A stretch of 64,000 nt of DNA from Gemmatimonadota bacterium (GTDB lineage: Bacteria > Gemmatimonadota > Gemmatimonadetes > Gemmatimonadales > GWC2-71-9): contig QHUK01000007.1 of NCBI GenBank assembly GCA_003222085.1, positions 1-64,000 on the forward strand, read 5' to 3'. Every line of letters starts with the position of its first letter. The first letter of the stretch is position 1. The notes beneath the pieces are model-generated. The model did not search any database. It saw only the letters and a list, made by a program, of their open reading frames with translations, and had not been told where the DNA came from. Shown here one piece after another: positions 31,317 through 40,088 of the stretch. A program made the translations under genes and the position numbers.

Positions 31317-32235
31317 CGGCACGCTTCACACCTATCTCGACGGCGAGCTCGCGCCGGCGGAGGCCCGGGGCGTCGATGCCCACGTCGCCCAGTGCCCCGC
31401 CTGCCGCGAGCGGCTCGAGGAAGAGCGCGCACTGATCACGCGCGCCGGGGAGCTGCTGGCGTTGGCCGCGCCCCCGGACCGCGAGCTCCCGCCGTTTCGC
31501 GCCGGTGACGTGAGGCCTCCCACTCGACTGTGGTGGCGGGTGCGCCTGCCGCTCGCCTGGGCCGCGACGATCGTGCTGGCGCTCGGGATCGGGACGTACC
31601 TGGGCCGCGGGGTCGAACAGGGCCGGAGAGCGGAGACGGCAGCCGACACCGCACCCGCGCGGCTCCGCGCGCTCGAGGCTCCGATTCGGCCGGAACAGGC
31701 ACAGCGCGAATCTCGCGTCGCGGCCCGCGGCACGGCTCGCAAGCCGGCAGCGGCACCGGTCGCAGCCCAAGGGTTCGTACGTCTCGATGGTGAGCGCGAC
31801 GGCCTGAAGGGATCTCCCATCGGCGTCGACACCGCGCGCGCGCTGCTCGGCGGCGACCCCCTCGCAGTTCCAGGTGCACCGATCCGCGCCGTCTACCGAG
31901 CCCGCGAGCTCGGCTACTCAGCCGTCGTGATCGTGGAGCAGGTGCTCGATTCGAATACCGTGATCGAAGTGGTGAACAGGCGCCGGTCCCCGATGGCGCT
32001 CGATCAGGTCGTGGTCACGGCAGCGCCGGCGGCGCGAGCCGACAGCGTCAGCGCGCCCGAGCGGGCCGTACCGAGCCGCGCTCGAGTCGCCGATTCGCTG
32101 GCCGCCGCTCCCGCCGAAAGGGCGGCCGCCCGGCTCTCCCGACGCTTCGCCAACCTCGAAATCCAGATCTCCGGGCCGGTGTCGAGCGACTCCCTGCGGA
32201 AGCTGCTGGAGCTCGTCCAGCCTCTGAAGCCCTAG
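31300..32235 (+). CDS. zf-HC2-type transmembrane anti-sigma factor
   Basis: This 311-aa protein begins with an anti-sigma zinc-binding domain (HTYLDGELAPAEA and HVAQCPACRERL, the HxxxCxxC motif). One membrane segment follows at about residue 80 (LAWAATIVLALGIGTYLG). The periplasmic part includes LDQVVVTAAP and VADSLAAAPAERA, repeats of segments in the upstream VIT-vWA protein. The TonB-box-like LDQVVVTA suggests contact with an outer-membrane transport or TonB system, as in FecR-type signalling. ATG at 31300 is preferred; GTG at 31294 is possible. It overlaps the sigma gene by 17 bp. Confidence 0.85.
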   Translation: MSHVDDGTLHTYLDGELAPAEARGVDAHVAQCPACRERLEEERALITRAGELLALAAPPDRELPPFRAGDVRPPTRLWWRVRLPLAWAATIVLALGIGTYLGRGVEQGRRAETAADTAPARLRALEAPIRPEQAQRESRVAARGTARKPAAAPVAAQGFVRLDGERDGLKGSPIGVDTARALLGGDPLAVPGAPIRAVYRARELGYSAVVIVEQVLDSNTVIEVVNRRRSPMALDQVVVTAAPAARADSVSAPERAVPSRARVADSLAAAPAERAAARLSRRFANLEIQISGPVSSDSLRKLLELVQPLKP

Positions 32236-32637
32236 CTACTGGACCGTAATGGTGCCGTGCATGCCGGTCGGCGGAGTGCCGTTGGCGCCGTGGTTCCTGC
32301 AGTAGTAGTTGTATGTGCCGGCGGTCATGAACTGGTGCGCGACCGTTCCCGCCGCGAGCGCCATGTCATAGCTGTCCGCCGACCCGGTCGCGCTCGTGAC
32401 CGTGTGTGCGACGCCGTCCCCATTCTCCCACGTCACGGTCGTGCCCGCCGTCACGGCGAGCGTCACCGGATTGAACTGGTTCCCCCCGACCGTACAGACT
32501 TTCGTCGCCGTCGGCGTACACCCACCGCCACCACCCCCTCCGCCGCCCCCGCCGTACGGTGACGTCGAGCCGCCGCACGCGGCGAGCAGCACGACTCCTG
32601 CTGCCCCTAATGCCAGGGTGACCACGTTCGACCGCAT
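32236..32637 (-). CDS. plastocyanin-like cupredoxin lipoprotein with polyglycine linker
   Basis: This 133-aa precursor has a lipobox (LLAAC-GG), a run of 11 glycines as flexible linker, and a short cupredoxin domain. Copper ligands: His in GVAHTVT, Cys in YYCRNHG, the next His, and Met in TGMHG. GGAGG six bases before the ATG is a strong ribosome binding site. It lies 117 bp beyond the end of the alternative complex III operon on the same strand, so it is a good candidate for the soluble electron acceptor of that complex, although it seems to have its own promoter. Confidence 0.87.
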   Translation of the reverse strand: MRSNVVTLALGAAGVVLLAACGGSTSPYGGGGGGGGGGGCTPTATKVCTVGGNQFNPVTLAVTAGTTVTWENGDGVAHTVTSATGSADSYDMALAAGTVAHQFMTAGTYNYYCRNHGANGTPPTGMHGTITVQ

Positions 32638-32754
32638 TGAACCTCCGGGGTGGTGTGTGGGACGCGACCGGATCTATGACGCGTGCTTATTACCCTTAGA
32701 AATACCTGAGGGTCGGCCCGGGTTGTCAGAGAATGATGAACGCGCCGGCAGGAG

Positions 32755-33969
32755 TTAGTGGCGCTCGCGCTCCAGGGCGTCGGCCGCGAGGCGCGGTGAG
32801 AGCATCGGGTAGCGGCCGCCGAACCAGCCATAGGACAGGAGAAACAGCCCACCGAACAGCAGCGTGCTGGCGGTCTCGGGGAGGCCGATCGCCGGGCCGA
32901 CGCCGCCGTTGATCGAAGGAACGATTTCGAGGTAGCGCTCGAGCCAAGTGCCCGCCAGGCTCAGGAGCGCGAATGTCACGAATGTCGGGGCGTGCTTCTT
33001 CGGCTTCACCCCGAGCAGGCCGATGAACGGCACGACGAACACGAGCAGAAAGACCCACACGCCGACGGGTTTCCAGGAGCCGATCAGCCGGTAGAAGATG
33101 AAGTACGTCTCCTCCGGCAGGTTACCGTACCAGATCACGAGAAACTGCGCCCACATGAGGTACGCCCAGAAGACCGTGAACCCGAAGCACAGTTTGCCCA
33201 AATCGTGCAGCTGCCTGGGCGAGATCAGCGCCTCCAGCCCCATCCGGCGCCGCACCGCGATCGCAAGCACGGCGAGCCCCATGAGCGCCGCGAGGAAGCA
33301 ACCCATGAAGTAGAACGCGCCGAACAGGTTGCTCACCCATTTGTGCGCGAGCGACATGATCAGGTCGAACGCCAGCAGGCTGTAGCCGAACGCGTAGGAG
33401 ACGACCAGGACGGCCGCGTCGCGCATGATGGCATCGCGGTCTTCCAGCCGATCCGCCGGCCGGCCGCCCTGGGCCAGCTCGCGGATGTCGGGTGCCACGT
33501 CGCGCCGCACGAACCGCCACGACAACCACGCGAGGAGCAGATAGATCAGGCCGTTCCGTACGAAGAAAAACTTCGCCGTCAGCCAGCTCCCCAGATCGGG
33601 ACGCGGCTCGTGCAGCCAACCGAAGATGTGCGCCCGGCCGACGACCAGCCCCAGGTACAACGCCAGCGAGAGCCACAGGAACGCGGCCGCCGCTTCGGCG
33701 AGCCGGATGACGAGTCCGGACCAGTGTCCCTTGGCGAGTTTCTGGGTCGCGGCGAACACGACCAGCGCCTGCGCCAGCCCGGTCCAGAACATGAAGTTGA
33801 CGTGCCACGCCTGCCATGCGCGCGGCGCTCCCCCGACGGCGAGCACCCACAGGAACGCGCCCCCTCCGACGACGGCCAGGAGCGCCCCCCCCAACGTGAA
33901 TGCCCGCGCGGGAAACTGGCGCGCCTTCTGGACCAGCTCGGAGCGCGGGCCGGCCGCGACCGCGCTCAT
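32755..33969 (-). CDS. actF: alternative complex III subunit ActF (quinone-interacting membrane subunit)
   Basis: This 404-aa polytopic protein has about ten membrane segments and family features such as WFGGRYPMLSP at the end and WAYLMWAQFLVIWYGNLPEET in the middle. It is a smaller relative of ActC-type quinone-binding subunits. In alternative complex III it helps hold the quinol site and the membrane arm. Its ATG overlaps the stop of actE (ATGA). It is the last gene of a six-gene unit; no cytochrome oxidase genes follow. Confidence 0.88.
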   Translation of the reverse strand: MSAVAAGPRSELVQKARQFPARAFTLGGALLAVVGGGAFLWVLAVGGAPRAWQAWHVNFMFWTGLAQALVVFAATQKLAKGHWSGLVIRLAEAAAAFLWLSLALYLGLVVGRAHIFGWLHEPRPDLGSWLTAKFFFVRNGLIYLLLAWLSWRFVRRDVAPDIRELAQGGRPADRLEDRDAIMRDAAVLVVSYAFGYSLLAFDLIMSLAHKWVSNLFGAFYFMGCFLAALMGLAVLAIAVRRRMGLEALISPRQLHDLGKLCFGFTVFWAYLMWAQFLVIWYGNLPEETYFIFYRLIGSWKPVGVWVFLLVFVVPFIGLLGVKPKKHAPTFVTFALLSLAGTWLERYLEIVPSINGGVGPAIGLPETASTLLFGGLFLLSYGWFGGRYPMLSPRLAADALERERH

Positions 33970-34523
33970 CGTCTCCCCCGCGGGCTCTGCGCCCCGGCCT
34001 GCAGCGTGCGTACGTAATTCACGACGTCCCAGCGATCGCTGCCCCGCACCTTGTCTCCGTAGACGGGCATCAGGCCCCGTCCCATCACCTGGCCACTCAC
34101 CAGGACCGCGTAGATGTATCCGTCGGTGCGGCGGGCGATCGTGTCGTTCACGAGCGAGCGCACACCGAAGAACGGCCCCCCCGCCGCGGACGAAATCGGA
34201 CCGTCGCCGCGCCCCGCCTGCCCGTGGCAGACGAGGCAATAGGTCTCATACAGAACGCGCCCGCGATTGATCGACTCGGACGTGCGAGTGCGGGCGTTTA
34301 CCAGACGATCCGCGGTCTGGATGCTGAGCACCGGTTCGGCACCCGTCACGGGCACGGTCCCGGGGACGGGCGGGATCGGCTGGGCGTACGGCTTGATGCT
34401 CCGCTGATGCCGCATGGTGGAGAACCAGCCGACGCGGTGCACCACGTCGTCGGGGTTGCAGCCAAGGGCGGCAAGGGCGGCAAGGGCGGCAAGGGCGGCA
34501 AGGGCGGCACGCGGCCTACGCAC
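33966..34523 (-). CDS. actE: alternative complex III subunit ActE (mono-heme cytochrome c lipoprotein)
   Basis: This 185-aa precursor has one CxxCH heme site in YETYCLVCHGQ and a Met ligand region MPVYGDKV. The leader is made of AAL repeats ending LGC, a lipobox, so it should be anchored in the membrane by lipid. GTG at 34523 is chosen since it gives a short basic n-region (RRPR) before the hydrophobic stretch. The leader is encoded by a 9-bp tandem repeat. ActE passes electrons from the ActA heme chain to carriers. Its start overlaps the end of actD by 8 bp. Confidence 0.88.
   Translation of the reverse strand: MRRPRAALAALAALAALAALGCNPDDVVHRVGWFSTMRHQRSIKPYAQPIPPVPGTVPVTGAEPVLSIQTADRLVNARTRTSESINRGRVLYETYCLVCHGQAGRGDGPISSAAGGPFFGVRSLVNDTIARRTDGYIYAVLVSGQVMGRGLMPVYGDKVRGSDRWDVVNYVRTLQAGAQSPRGRR
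34461..34508. repeat. 9-bp tandem repeat encoding the ActE signal peptide core
   Basis: About five copies of GCAAGGGCG (plus-strand reading) are in tandem. On the minus strand they encode repeated Ala-Ala-Leu, forming the hydrophobic core of the ActE lipoprotein leader. Copy number change keeps frame and changes leader length. Confidence 0.88.
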
Positions 34524-35061
34524 GACGCACCTCTTCGGCTCCCGCGGCGCGTAGCAGCGATTCGACCTGGCCCGCCCGCGCCGGCTCGGACGGCACGAAG
34601 ATGCCGAACTTGTCGTTGGTGAACCGCGCATCGTAAGCCACGGTGCCCAGGCGCCGGGCGGCGAACAGCGCGTTGAACGCGATGCCGAGGATGGTGGCAA
34701 GGGCGCCGAACAGGATCGTCATTTCGAACATGATGACGACGTACGGTGGGATCGAGCCGATCGGCTTGCCGCCGAGCACGAGCGGCCAATCGTACGACAT
34801 GTACAGCGTGAGCCAGGCGCCGATGGCGCAGCCCGCGATCCCGCCGATCAAGGTGAACATCCGGACGGGGCTGACCGGCTGATCGAGCGCATCCTCGAGC
34901 TCGTGCCGGGGAACGGGAGAGTACACCGTGAAGTCGGTATGCCCGCCCCGCCGCAGCTGCCCGATCGCCTCCACCGTGGCGTCGAGGTGACCGAACACCG
35001 CCAGCACGCCCGGTGTCGGCGGCGGGTGGAAGATGGCCGTGAGGGGGTTCACGAGCTTCAC
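34516..35061 (-). CDS. actD: alternative complex III subunit ActD (DUF3341)
   Basis: This 181-aa protein matches the DUF3341/ActD family: GVLAVFGHLDATVEAI at the start, YSPVPRHELEDAL, and two membrane segments (MFTLIGGIAGCAIGAWL and IMFEMTILFGALATILG), then a soluble tail FTNDKFGIFVP. In the complex it is a peripheral-to-membrane subunit next to ActC. GTG at 35061 overlaps the stop of actC (GTGA). Confidence 0.9.
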   Translation of the reverse strand: MKLVNPLTAIFHPPPTPGVLAVFGHLDATVEAIGQLRRGGHTDFTVYSPVPRHELEDALDQPVSPVRMFTLIGGIAGCAIGAWLTLYMSYDWPLVLGGKPIGSIPPYVVIMFEMTILFGALATILGIAFNALFAARRLGTVAYDARFTNDKFGIFVPSEPARAGQVESLLRAAGAEEVRRA

Positions 35062-36401
35062 GAGGCCGCCACCTTCCGGCGCTGGGGCGCCGGCAAGACT
35101 TCCTTCACCTCGGAGATCGACACGGCCGGGAAGTTCTTCACGAACAGGAGGAACCACATGAAGAACCACCCGAAGCTGCCCGCCATGATGCCCCAGTCGG
35201 CCCAGGTCGGGTTATAGGGTCCGTTCGCGAACCGCTCGTACGGCTCGCCCGCCAGCGACACGACGATGATCACGAAGCGCTCGAACCACATCCCGACGTT
35301 CACGAAGATCGAGATCACGAACAGCGCCAGGATGTTGGTGCGGACCTTCTTGGACCAGAGCAGCCAGGGCAGCAGGCCGTTGCAGATGTTCATGGTCCAG
35401 CTCGCCCACCAGAACGGCCCGAACGCCCGGTACCAGAAGGCCGCCCGCTCGGCGGCGTGGCCCCCGAACCACGCCGTGAAGCTCTCTGTGCAATACGAAT
35501 AGCTGACGATCAATCCTGTGAGGAGACAGAGCTTCGCCAGATTCTCGAAGTGGTGTACGGTGATCAGGTCGTCGAGGCGGAACAGCTTGCGGATCGGGAC
35601 CAGCAGCGTGATTACCATCGCGACGCCCGAATAAATCGCGCCCGCGACGAAGTAGGGGGCGAACAGCGTCGCGTGCCACCCGGGCACGATGGCCATCGCG
35701 AAGTCCCAGGACACGACGCTGTGCACCGAGAGCACGAGCGGCGTCGCGAGCGCGGCGAGATAGAGGTAGCCGCGGCTGTAGTGGCGCCATTGCTCGTTGG
35801 TGCCGCGCCACCCGAGCGACGTGACGGCGTACAGCTTCTTCCGCCACCCCGTCGCGACGTCCCGCACCGCGGCGATGTCGGGAATCAGCCCCATGATCAG
35901 AAACACCGTCGACACCGTGAGGTACGTGCCGATGGCAAACTCGTCCCAGATGAGCGGCGACTTGAAGTTGGGCCACAGCCCGCGCTCGTTGGGATAGGGG
36001 ATCAGCCAGTAGAAGTACCACTGGCGACCGATGTGAATCAGCGGGAACAGTCCCGCGGTGATCACGGCGAATACCGTCATCGCTTCGGCCGTGCGATAGA
36101 CCGCGGTGCGCCACCCCGAGCGGAACAGAAACAGAATCGCCGAGATGAGCGTGCCCGAGTGCGCGATGCCCACCCAGAACACGAAGCAGGTGATGTAGAC
36201 CGCCCAGTATACCGGGTGCGAGTAGCCCGCCAGCCCCAGCCCGTAGCGCAGCAGGAACAGCAGACACACGATGCCCACGCCGAGCAGCGCGACGGCGAGG
36301 ATGAGCAGGGCGTAGTAGCCCTTGCCCGGATTCCCCAGCGTGCGCGCGATCGTGCGCGTAACGAAGTCGTAGGTGACGCGAGACGGGGACGTCTCGGCCA
36401 T
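35058..36401 (-). CDS. actC: alternative complex III subunit ActC (NrfD-like membrane subunit)
   Basis: The 447-aa NrfD-type protein has about ten membrane segments, including VYWAVYITCFVFWVGIAHSGTL and FGPFWWASWTMNICNG. It forms the quinol oxidation site facing the periplasmic iron-sulfur subunit ActB. The gene lies between actB (4 bp away) and actD (4-bp overlap). Length and order are as in other act operons. Confidence 0.92.
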   Translation of the reverse strand: MAETSPSRVTYDFVTRTIARTLGNPGKGYYALLILAVALLGVGIVCLLFLLRYGLGLAGYSHPVYWAVYITCFVFWVGIAHSGTLISAILFLFRSGWRTAVYRTAEAMTVFAVITAGLFPLIHIGRQWYFYWLIPYPNERGLWPNFKSPLIWDEFAIGTYLTVSTVFLIMGLIPDIAAVRDVATGWRKKLYAVTSLGWRGTNEQWRHYSRGYLYLAALATPLVLSVHSVVSWDFAMAIVPGWHATLFAPYFVAGAIYSGVAMVITLLVPIRKLFRLDDLITVHHFENLAKLCLLTGLIVSYSYCTESFTAWFGGHAAERAAFWYRAFGPFWWASWTMNICNGLLPWLLWSKKVRTNILALFVISIFVNVGMWFERFVIIVVSLAGEPYERFANGPYNPTWADWGIMAGSFGWFFMWFLLFVKNFPAVSISEVKEVLPAPQRRKVAAS

Positions 36402-36405
36402 CGCC

Positions 36406-39390
36406 TCAGCCCTCCACCACGGCGCCGTGCACGACCTTCGCCAGGTACGTGATCGCCGGCCGGGTGTTCAGTCCCGCGAGCACGTGATAGCCGCGCGGAT
36501 CCTGCGCGAGCGCCGCGACGCGCGACGTCTTGTCGTGCAAATCGCCGAACACGATCGCCTCGGACGGGCAGGCCTGAGCGCAGGACGGCGTGATCTCGCC
36601 GTCCTGCACGGCGCGATCCTCGAGGCGCGCCCGGTTCTGCGCGCCGCGGATCCGCTGCACGCAGAAGGTGCACTTCTCCATCACGCCTTTCTCCCGTACC
36701 GTCACGTCCGGATTGAGCAGCATGTTGAGCGGGTCCGGCCAGCTCTCCCACTCGCCGCCCCGCTCGGCGTAGTTGTACCAGTTGAAGTAGCGCACTTTGT
36801 ACGGACAGTTGTTGGCGCAGTAGCGCGTGCCGACGCAGCGGTTGTAGACCTGGCCGTTCAAGCCGTCGGGCGTGTGGTAGGCGGCGTACACCGGGCACAC
36901 CGGCTCGCAGGGCGCGTTGCCGCACTGCTGGCACAACATCGGCGCCACCACGGCGCCGACGGGGTGGCCCCCATCACCCGTGGTGTAGTAGCGCTCGATC
37001 CGGAGCCAGCTCATCTGGCGGCGGCGGGTCACCAGCTCCTCGCCCACGGTCGCGAGATTGTTCTCGGCGTAGCACGCGGTCACGCAGGCCGAGCAGCCGG
37101 TGCACTTGGCCAGGTCGATCGCCAGCCCCCAGCGCGGGTGCTCGCCGGCGTAGTTCCCGAGCGACGCCTTGTCGTGCTGCGCCTCCGCCCACCCCTCGAG
37201 CGCCGTGCGGGCGTAGCCCGGCGTCTCCTCCTCGGCGAACGGATGGGCCCCGCGCTTCAGCTGGCGCGCCCGGGAGAGTGACAGCACCTCGACGATGTCC
37301 CGTCCCTGCTCGCGCGCGTCGCCTTCGACGGTGGCGAGACGACGATGGTCGCCCGTCTTGGTCACCTTGACGCCGACGGCGAACGCGCGCCCGCCGAAGT
37401 CCGCCGGCTTGTCGCTCAGGAGCTCGAACGCGTTGAACGAGCGATCCTTGGCATAGCGGCCGTACGCCTTGTGGCCCTGCCCGCTCGGGATCGCGAACAC
37501 GTCGGGTCGAACCCCCGGGGTGATCCACACGGGCGCGCGCACGGCGCCGTAGGGCGATTGCAGGAGCAGGAGGTCCCCGTTGGCGAGCTGCGATTTCGCC
37601 GCGGTCTCGGGATGCACCTCCACCCACCCATGCCAGGTGATTTTCGACACCGGGTCGGGGAGCTCTTGGAGCCACGGCTTGTTCGCTCCCCGGCCGTCGT
37701 GCAGCGCGATCGAGGGGAAGACGATCAGCAGCTGCTGCTCCGATTCGCCTGCCGAGCCGGCCAGGCCGCCGAGCAGCTGCGCGATCCCGGGGACGAGCCG
37801 CACGGTCTGCGCGGCCACATCGCCGTACACGCCACCATGCTGCACGGCGTCGCTCCAGAAGTCGTCGAATCCCCGGCCGCGCCCGTATCGCTGATGCAGG
37901 GTCCGCCATCGGGTTTGCAGGTAGTCCTTGAAACTGCTCGCCTTGCCCGAGGCTTGAAGCAGTACGTCACCGGTGTGGCGGGTGTTCGGAAACACCGGCT
38001 GCATCACCGGCTGTTGCAGCGCGTAGACCCCGGCGCGGGGCCGCCAATCGTTCCACTGCTCGAGCGGATGCAGGTCCGGCAGGACCAGGTCCGATGCGGC
38101 GGCCGTCTCGTCCAGGTAGGAGGAGAAGCTCACCTTGTATCCGACCCGGCCAAGCGCTTGGGAGAATGCGGCCGGTAGCGAGTGCGCCGGATTCGCTCCG
38201 TGCACGAGCAGCAGCGCGACCTTCCCCGCGCTCATGTCCCCGACCAGGTCGGTCAACCCCTTGAACGAGCCGGCCGCTTCCAGCGCGTGGTTGGGTCCGA
38301 ATTGGATGGTCTTGCCCACCTGCCCCGCGACGTAGTTCAGGAGGTTCACCGACGCGACGAGCACGTGCGCGCCGCTCCCGTACTGCGTCGCCAGGCCACC
38401 CGCCACGGCCAGCCCGCCCTTCGAGCCGGCAAACTCCCGGGACAGCCGCCGGATATCGCGCGCCTCCATCCCGACGAGCGTCGCCACCTGCTGGGGCGCC
38501 GGGAGCAGCCGCTCGAGGCCGCGGGCGTCCGCCGGCGTCGGGGCCAGCCGCTCGGCCAGGATCACCTGCGCCATCGCGAGGGCGAGCATGAACTCCGTCC
38601 CCGGCTTGGCGGCAATCCACTCGTCCGCGCTCATCCCGGTGAGCGACAGGCGGGGCGCGACGGAGACGAATTTGGCCATCGACCCGTCCCGTCCACTCTC
38701 GAAGGCGTGCGCGCGGGTGAATCCGTTCTGATAGCCCACCGGCGAGAGCCAGGTCTCCATGAAGTCGGCGCCGAAGGACACGATGTAGCGCGCGTCGGCG
38801 AAATCGTACCAGGGGATCGCCGGCGTGCCGAATGCGATGCGGTTGCCCTCGCGCAGCGCTTCGAAGGCGAACGGCTCGTAGGTGACGTGGCGACCGGCGA
38901 TCTCCTTCATCCAGGTGTCGACGAGCTCGCCGAACGACCCGCTCTCGAGCCCGGTGACGAACGCGATCCCCTTGCCGCGCGCCTCCTTCACTTTCGCCTG
39001 CAGCCGGCTGATCGCGTCCTCCCAGGAGAGCTTCTGCCACTCACCGTTCGGACCGCGGGCCATGGGATCGGTGACTCGGTCGGGATTGTAGAGCCCCTGG
39101 AGCGCGGCCTGGCCGCGCGAGCAGAGCCGCCCCTCATTGATCGGCGAATCCGGGTTGCCCTCGAGCTTGACCACGCGCCCTTCGCGGACCTTGGCGTGGA
39201 GCCCGCACCCGGCCGCGCATTCGCGACACGTGGTGGCGTAGTACGTGGCGATGCCGGGCACCTGGTTCTCGGGCGGAACCGTGTACGGAACGAGGTGCTC
39301 GGTCGGCTCGGGGTGGATGTCGCACGCCGACGCCGCCGCAGCGGCCCCCCCGGTCGCGCCCAGGACTGTCAGGAACCGTCTGCGGTCCAT
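36406..39390 (-). CDS. actB: alternative complex III subunit ActB (molybdopterin-type plus iron-sulfur protein)
   Basis: This 994-aa protein fuses a molybdopterin-oxidoreductase-like part (about 1-720) and a ferredoxin-like part (about 740-994), as usual for ActB. The leader MDRRRFLTVLG is Tat-type, and ASAC could be a lipobox. An N-terminal cluster site is seen in CRECAAGCGLH. The C-terminal cysteine groups are CTGCSACVTACY, CQQCGNAPCEPVC, CVGTRYCANNC and CTFC with SCAQACPS. The Mo-domain in the family is thought to lack a cofactor and serve as scaffold. It carries electrons from quinol to the hemes of ActA. Confidence 0.93.
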   Translation of the reverse strand: MDRRRFLTVLGATGGAAAAASACDIHPEPTEHLVPYTVPPENQVPGIATYYATTCRECAAGCGLHAKVREGRVVKLEGNPDSPINEGRLCSRGQAALQGLYNPDRVTDPMARGPNGEWQKLSWEDAISRLQAKVKEARGKGIAFVTGLESGSFGELVDTWMKEIAGRHVTYEPFAFEALREGNRIAFGTPAIPWYDFADARYIVSFGADFMETWLSPVGYQNGFTRAHAFESGRDGSMAKFVSVAPRLSLTGMSADEWIAAKPGTEFMLALAMAQVILAERLAPTPADARGLERLLPAPQQVATLVGMEARDIRRLSREFAGSKGGLAVAGGLATQYGSGAHVLVASVNLLNYVAGQVGKTIQFGPNHALEAAGSFKGLTDLVGDMSAGKVALLLVHGANPAHSLPAAFSQALGRVGYKVSFSSYLDETAAASDLVLPDLHPLEQWNDWRPRAGVYALQQPVMQPVFPNTRHTGDVLLQASGKASSFKDYLQTRWRTLHQRYGRGRGFDDFWSDAVQHGGVYGDVAAQTVRLVPGIAQLLGGLAGSAGESEQQLLIVFPSIALHDGRGANKPWLQELPDPVSKITWHGWVEVHPETAAKSQLANGDLLLLQSPYGAVRAPVWITPGVRPDVFAIPSGQGHKAYGRYAKDRSFNAFELLSDKPADFGGRAFAVGVKVTKTGDHRRLATVEGDAREQGRDIVEVLSLSRARQLKRGAHPFAEEETPGYARTALEGWAEAQHDKASLGNYAGEHPRWGLAIDLAKCTGCSACVTACYAENNLATVGEELVTRRRQMSWLRIERYYTTGDGGHPVGAVVAPMLCQQCGNAPCEPVCPVYAAYHTPDGLNGQVYNRCVGTRYCANNCPYKVRYFNWYNYAERGGEWESWPDPLNMLLNPDVTVREKGVMEKCTFCVQRIRGAQNRARLEDRAVQDGEITPSCAQACPSEAIVFGDLHDKTSRVAALAQDPRGYHVLAGLNTRPAITYLAKVVHGAVVEG

Positions 39391-39400
39391 ACGTCGGGCC

Positions 39401-39979
39401 TCAGTAGTGACACACGGTGCAATCGCGCGAGACGTTGCGCTGCACGTGGCAGTTGACGCACCAGCCCATCTTGAGCGTGGCGACCTGGTACACCTGCGGC
39501 ATGCTGCGCACGTCGCCGTGGCAGGTGATGCAGCTCTCGGTGCCCAGGATCTTGATGTGCCGCTGGTGCGGGAAGCGCACGAAACCCGGCAGCGCGTGCA
39601 CGCGCGTCCACACGGGCGGCCGCTTGTTGATCCACGCCTCGCGCACCTTTTTGATCTCCGCCTGATTGGTCGGCTCGGCGTTGGAGCCGCCGATTATCTG
39701 GTGACAGCCGAAGCAGGTCTGCACCGCGGGGATCCCCGGCTCGCTCGAGATGGTCACCGTGCTGTGACAATAGAGGCAGGGGATCTGATCCTGACCGGCG
39801 TGGACGTCGTGACGGAAAAAAATGGGCTGGCGGGGACCCTTGAGGCGCCCCGTGTCGCTGATGACGGGAGCTTTATACGCGGACGCGGACTGACCGGTTT
39901 GTGCCGCGGCCGGGAAAGCGATCAGCAGTGCGATCGCGACGCCCCCCCCGGTCCCGACCCCACCACTCCTCTTCGTCAT
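39401..39979 (-). CDS. actA: alternative complex III subunit ActA (pentaheme cytochrome c)
   Basis: The 192-aa protein has five CxxCH sites: CLYCH, CFGCH, CITCH, CVNCH and CTVCH, with extra histidines (FRHDVH, FPHQRH) as distal ligands. A signal peptide ends near AAAQ. It is the first gene of the act operon. The chain of hemes links ActB to periplasmic acceptors. The 108-bp upstream gap must carry the operon promoter, but no clear consensus is visible. Confidence 0.93.
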   Translation of the reverse strand: MTKRSGGVGTGGGVAIALLIAFPAAAQTGQSASAYKAPVISDTGRLKGPRQPIFFRHDVHAGQDQIPCLYCHSTVTISSEPGIPAVQTCFGCHQIIGGSNAEPTNQAEIKKVREAWINKRPPVWTRVHALPGFVRFPHQRHIKILGTESCITCHGDVRSMPQVYQVATLKMGWCVNCHVQRNVSRDCTVCHY

Positions 39980-40059
39980 CCGGCGCGCTCGATGGCGAAT
40001 GGTATCAATCTGTGTTGTGAAATTGATTGCGGGCGCCGGAATGTAGCGTCAGTGATAAA

Positions 40060-40075
40060 CGGGGCACAAGCCCCG
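40060..40075 (-). terminator. rho-independent terminator after the 156-aa gene
   Basis: CGGGGC and GCCCCG with a 4-base loop. Read leftward it is followed by TTTATC. It sits between the stop of the gene at 40089 and the act operon promoter region, so it would insulate the act operon. Confidence 0.6.
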
Positions 40076-40088
40076 CACTACAGCACCG

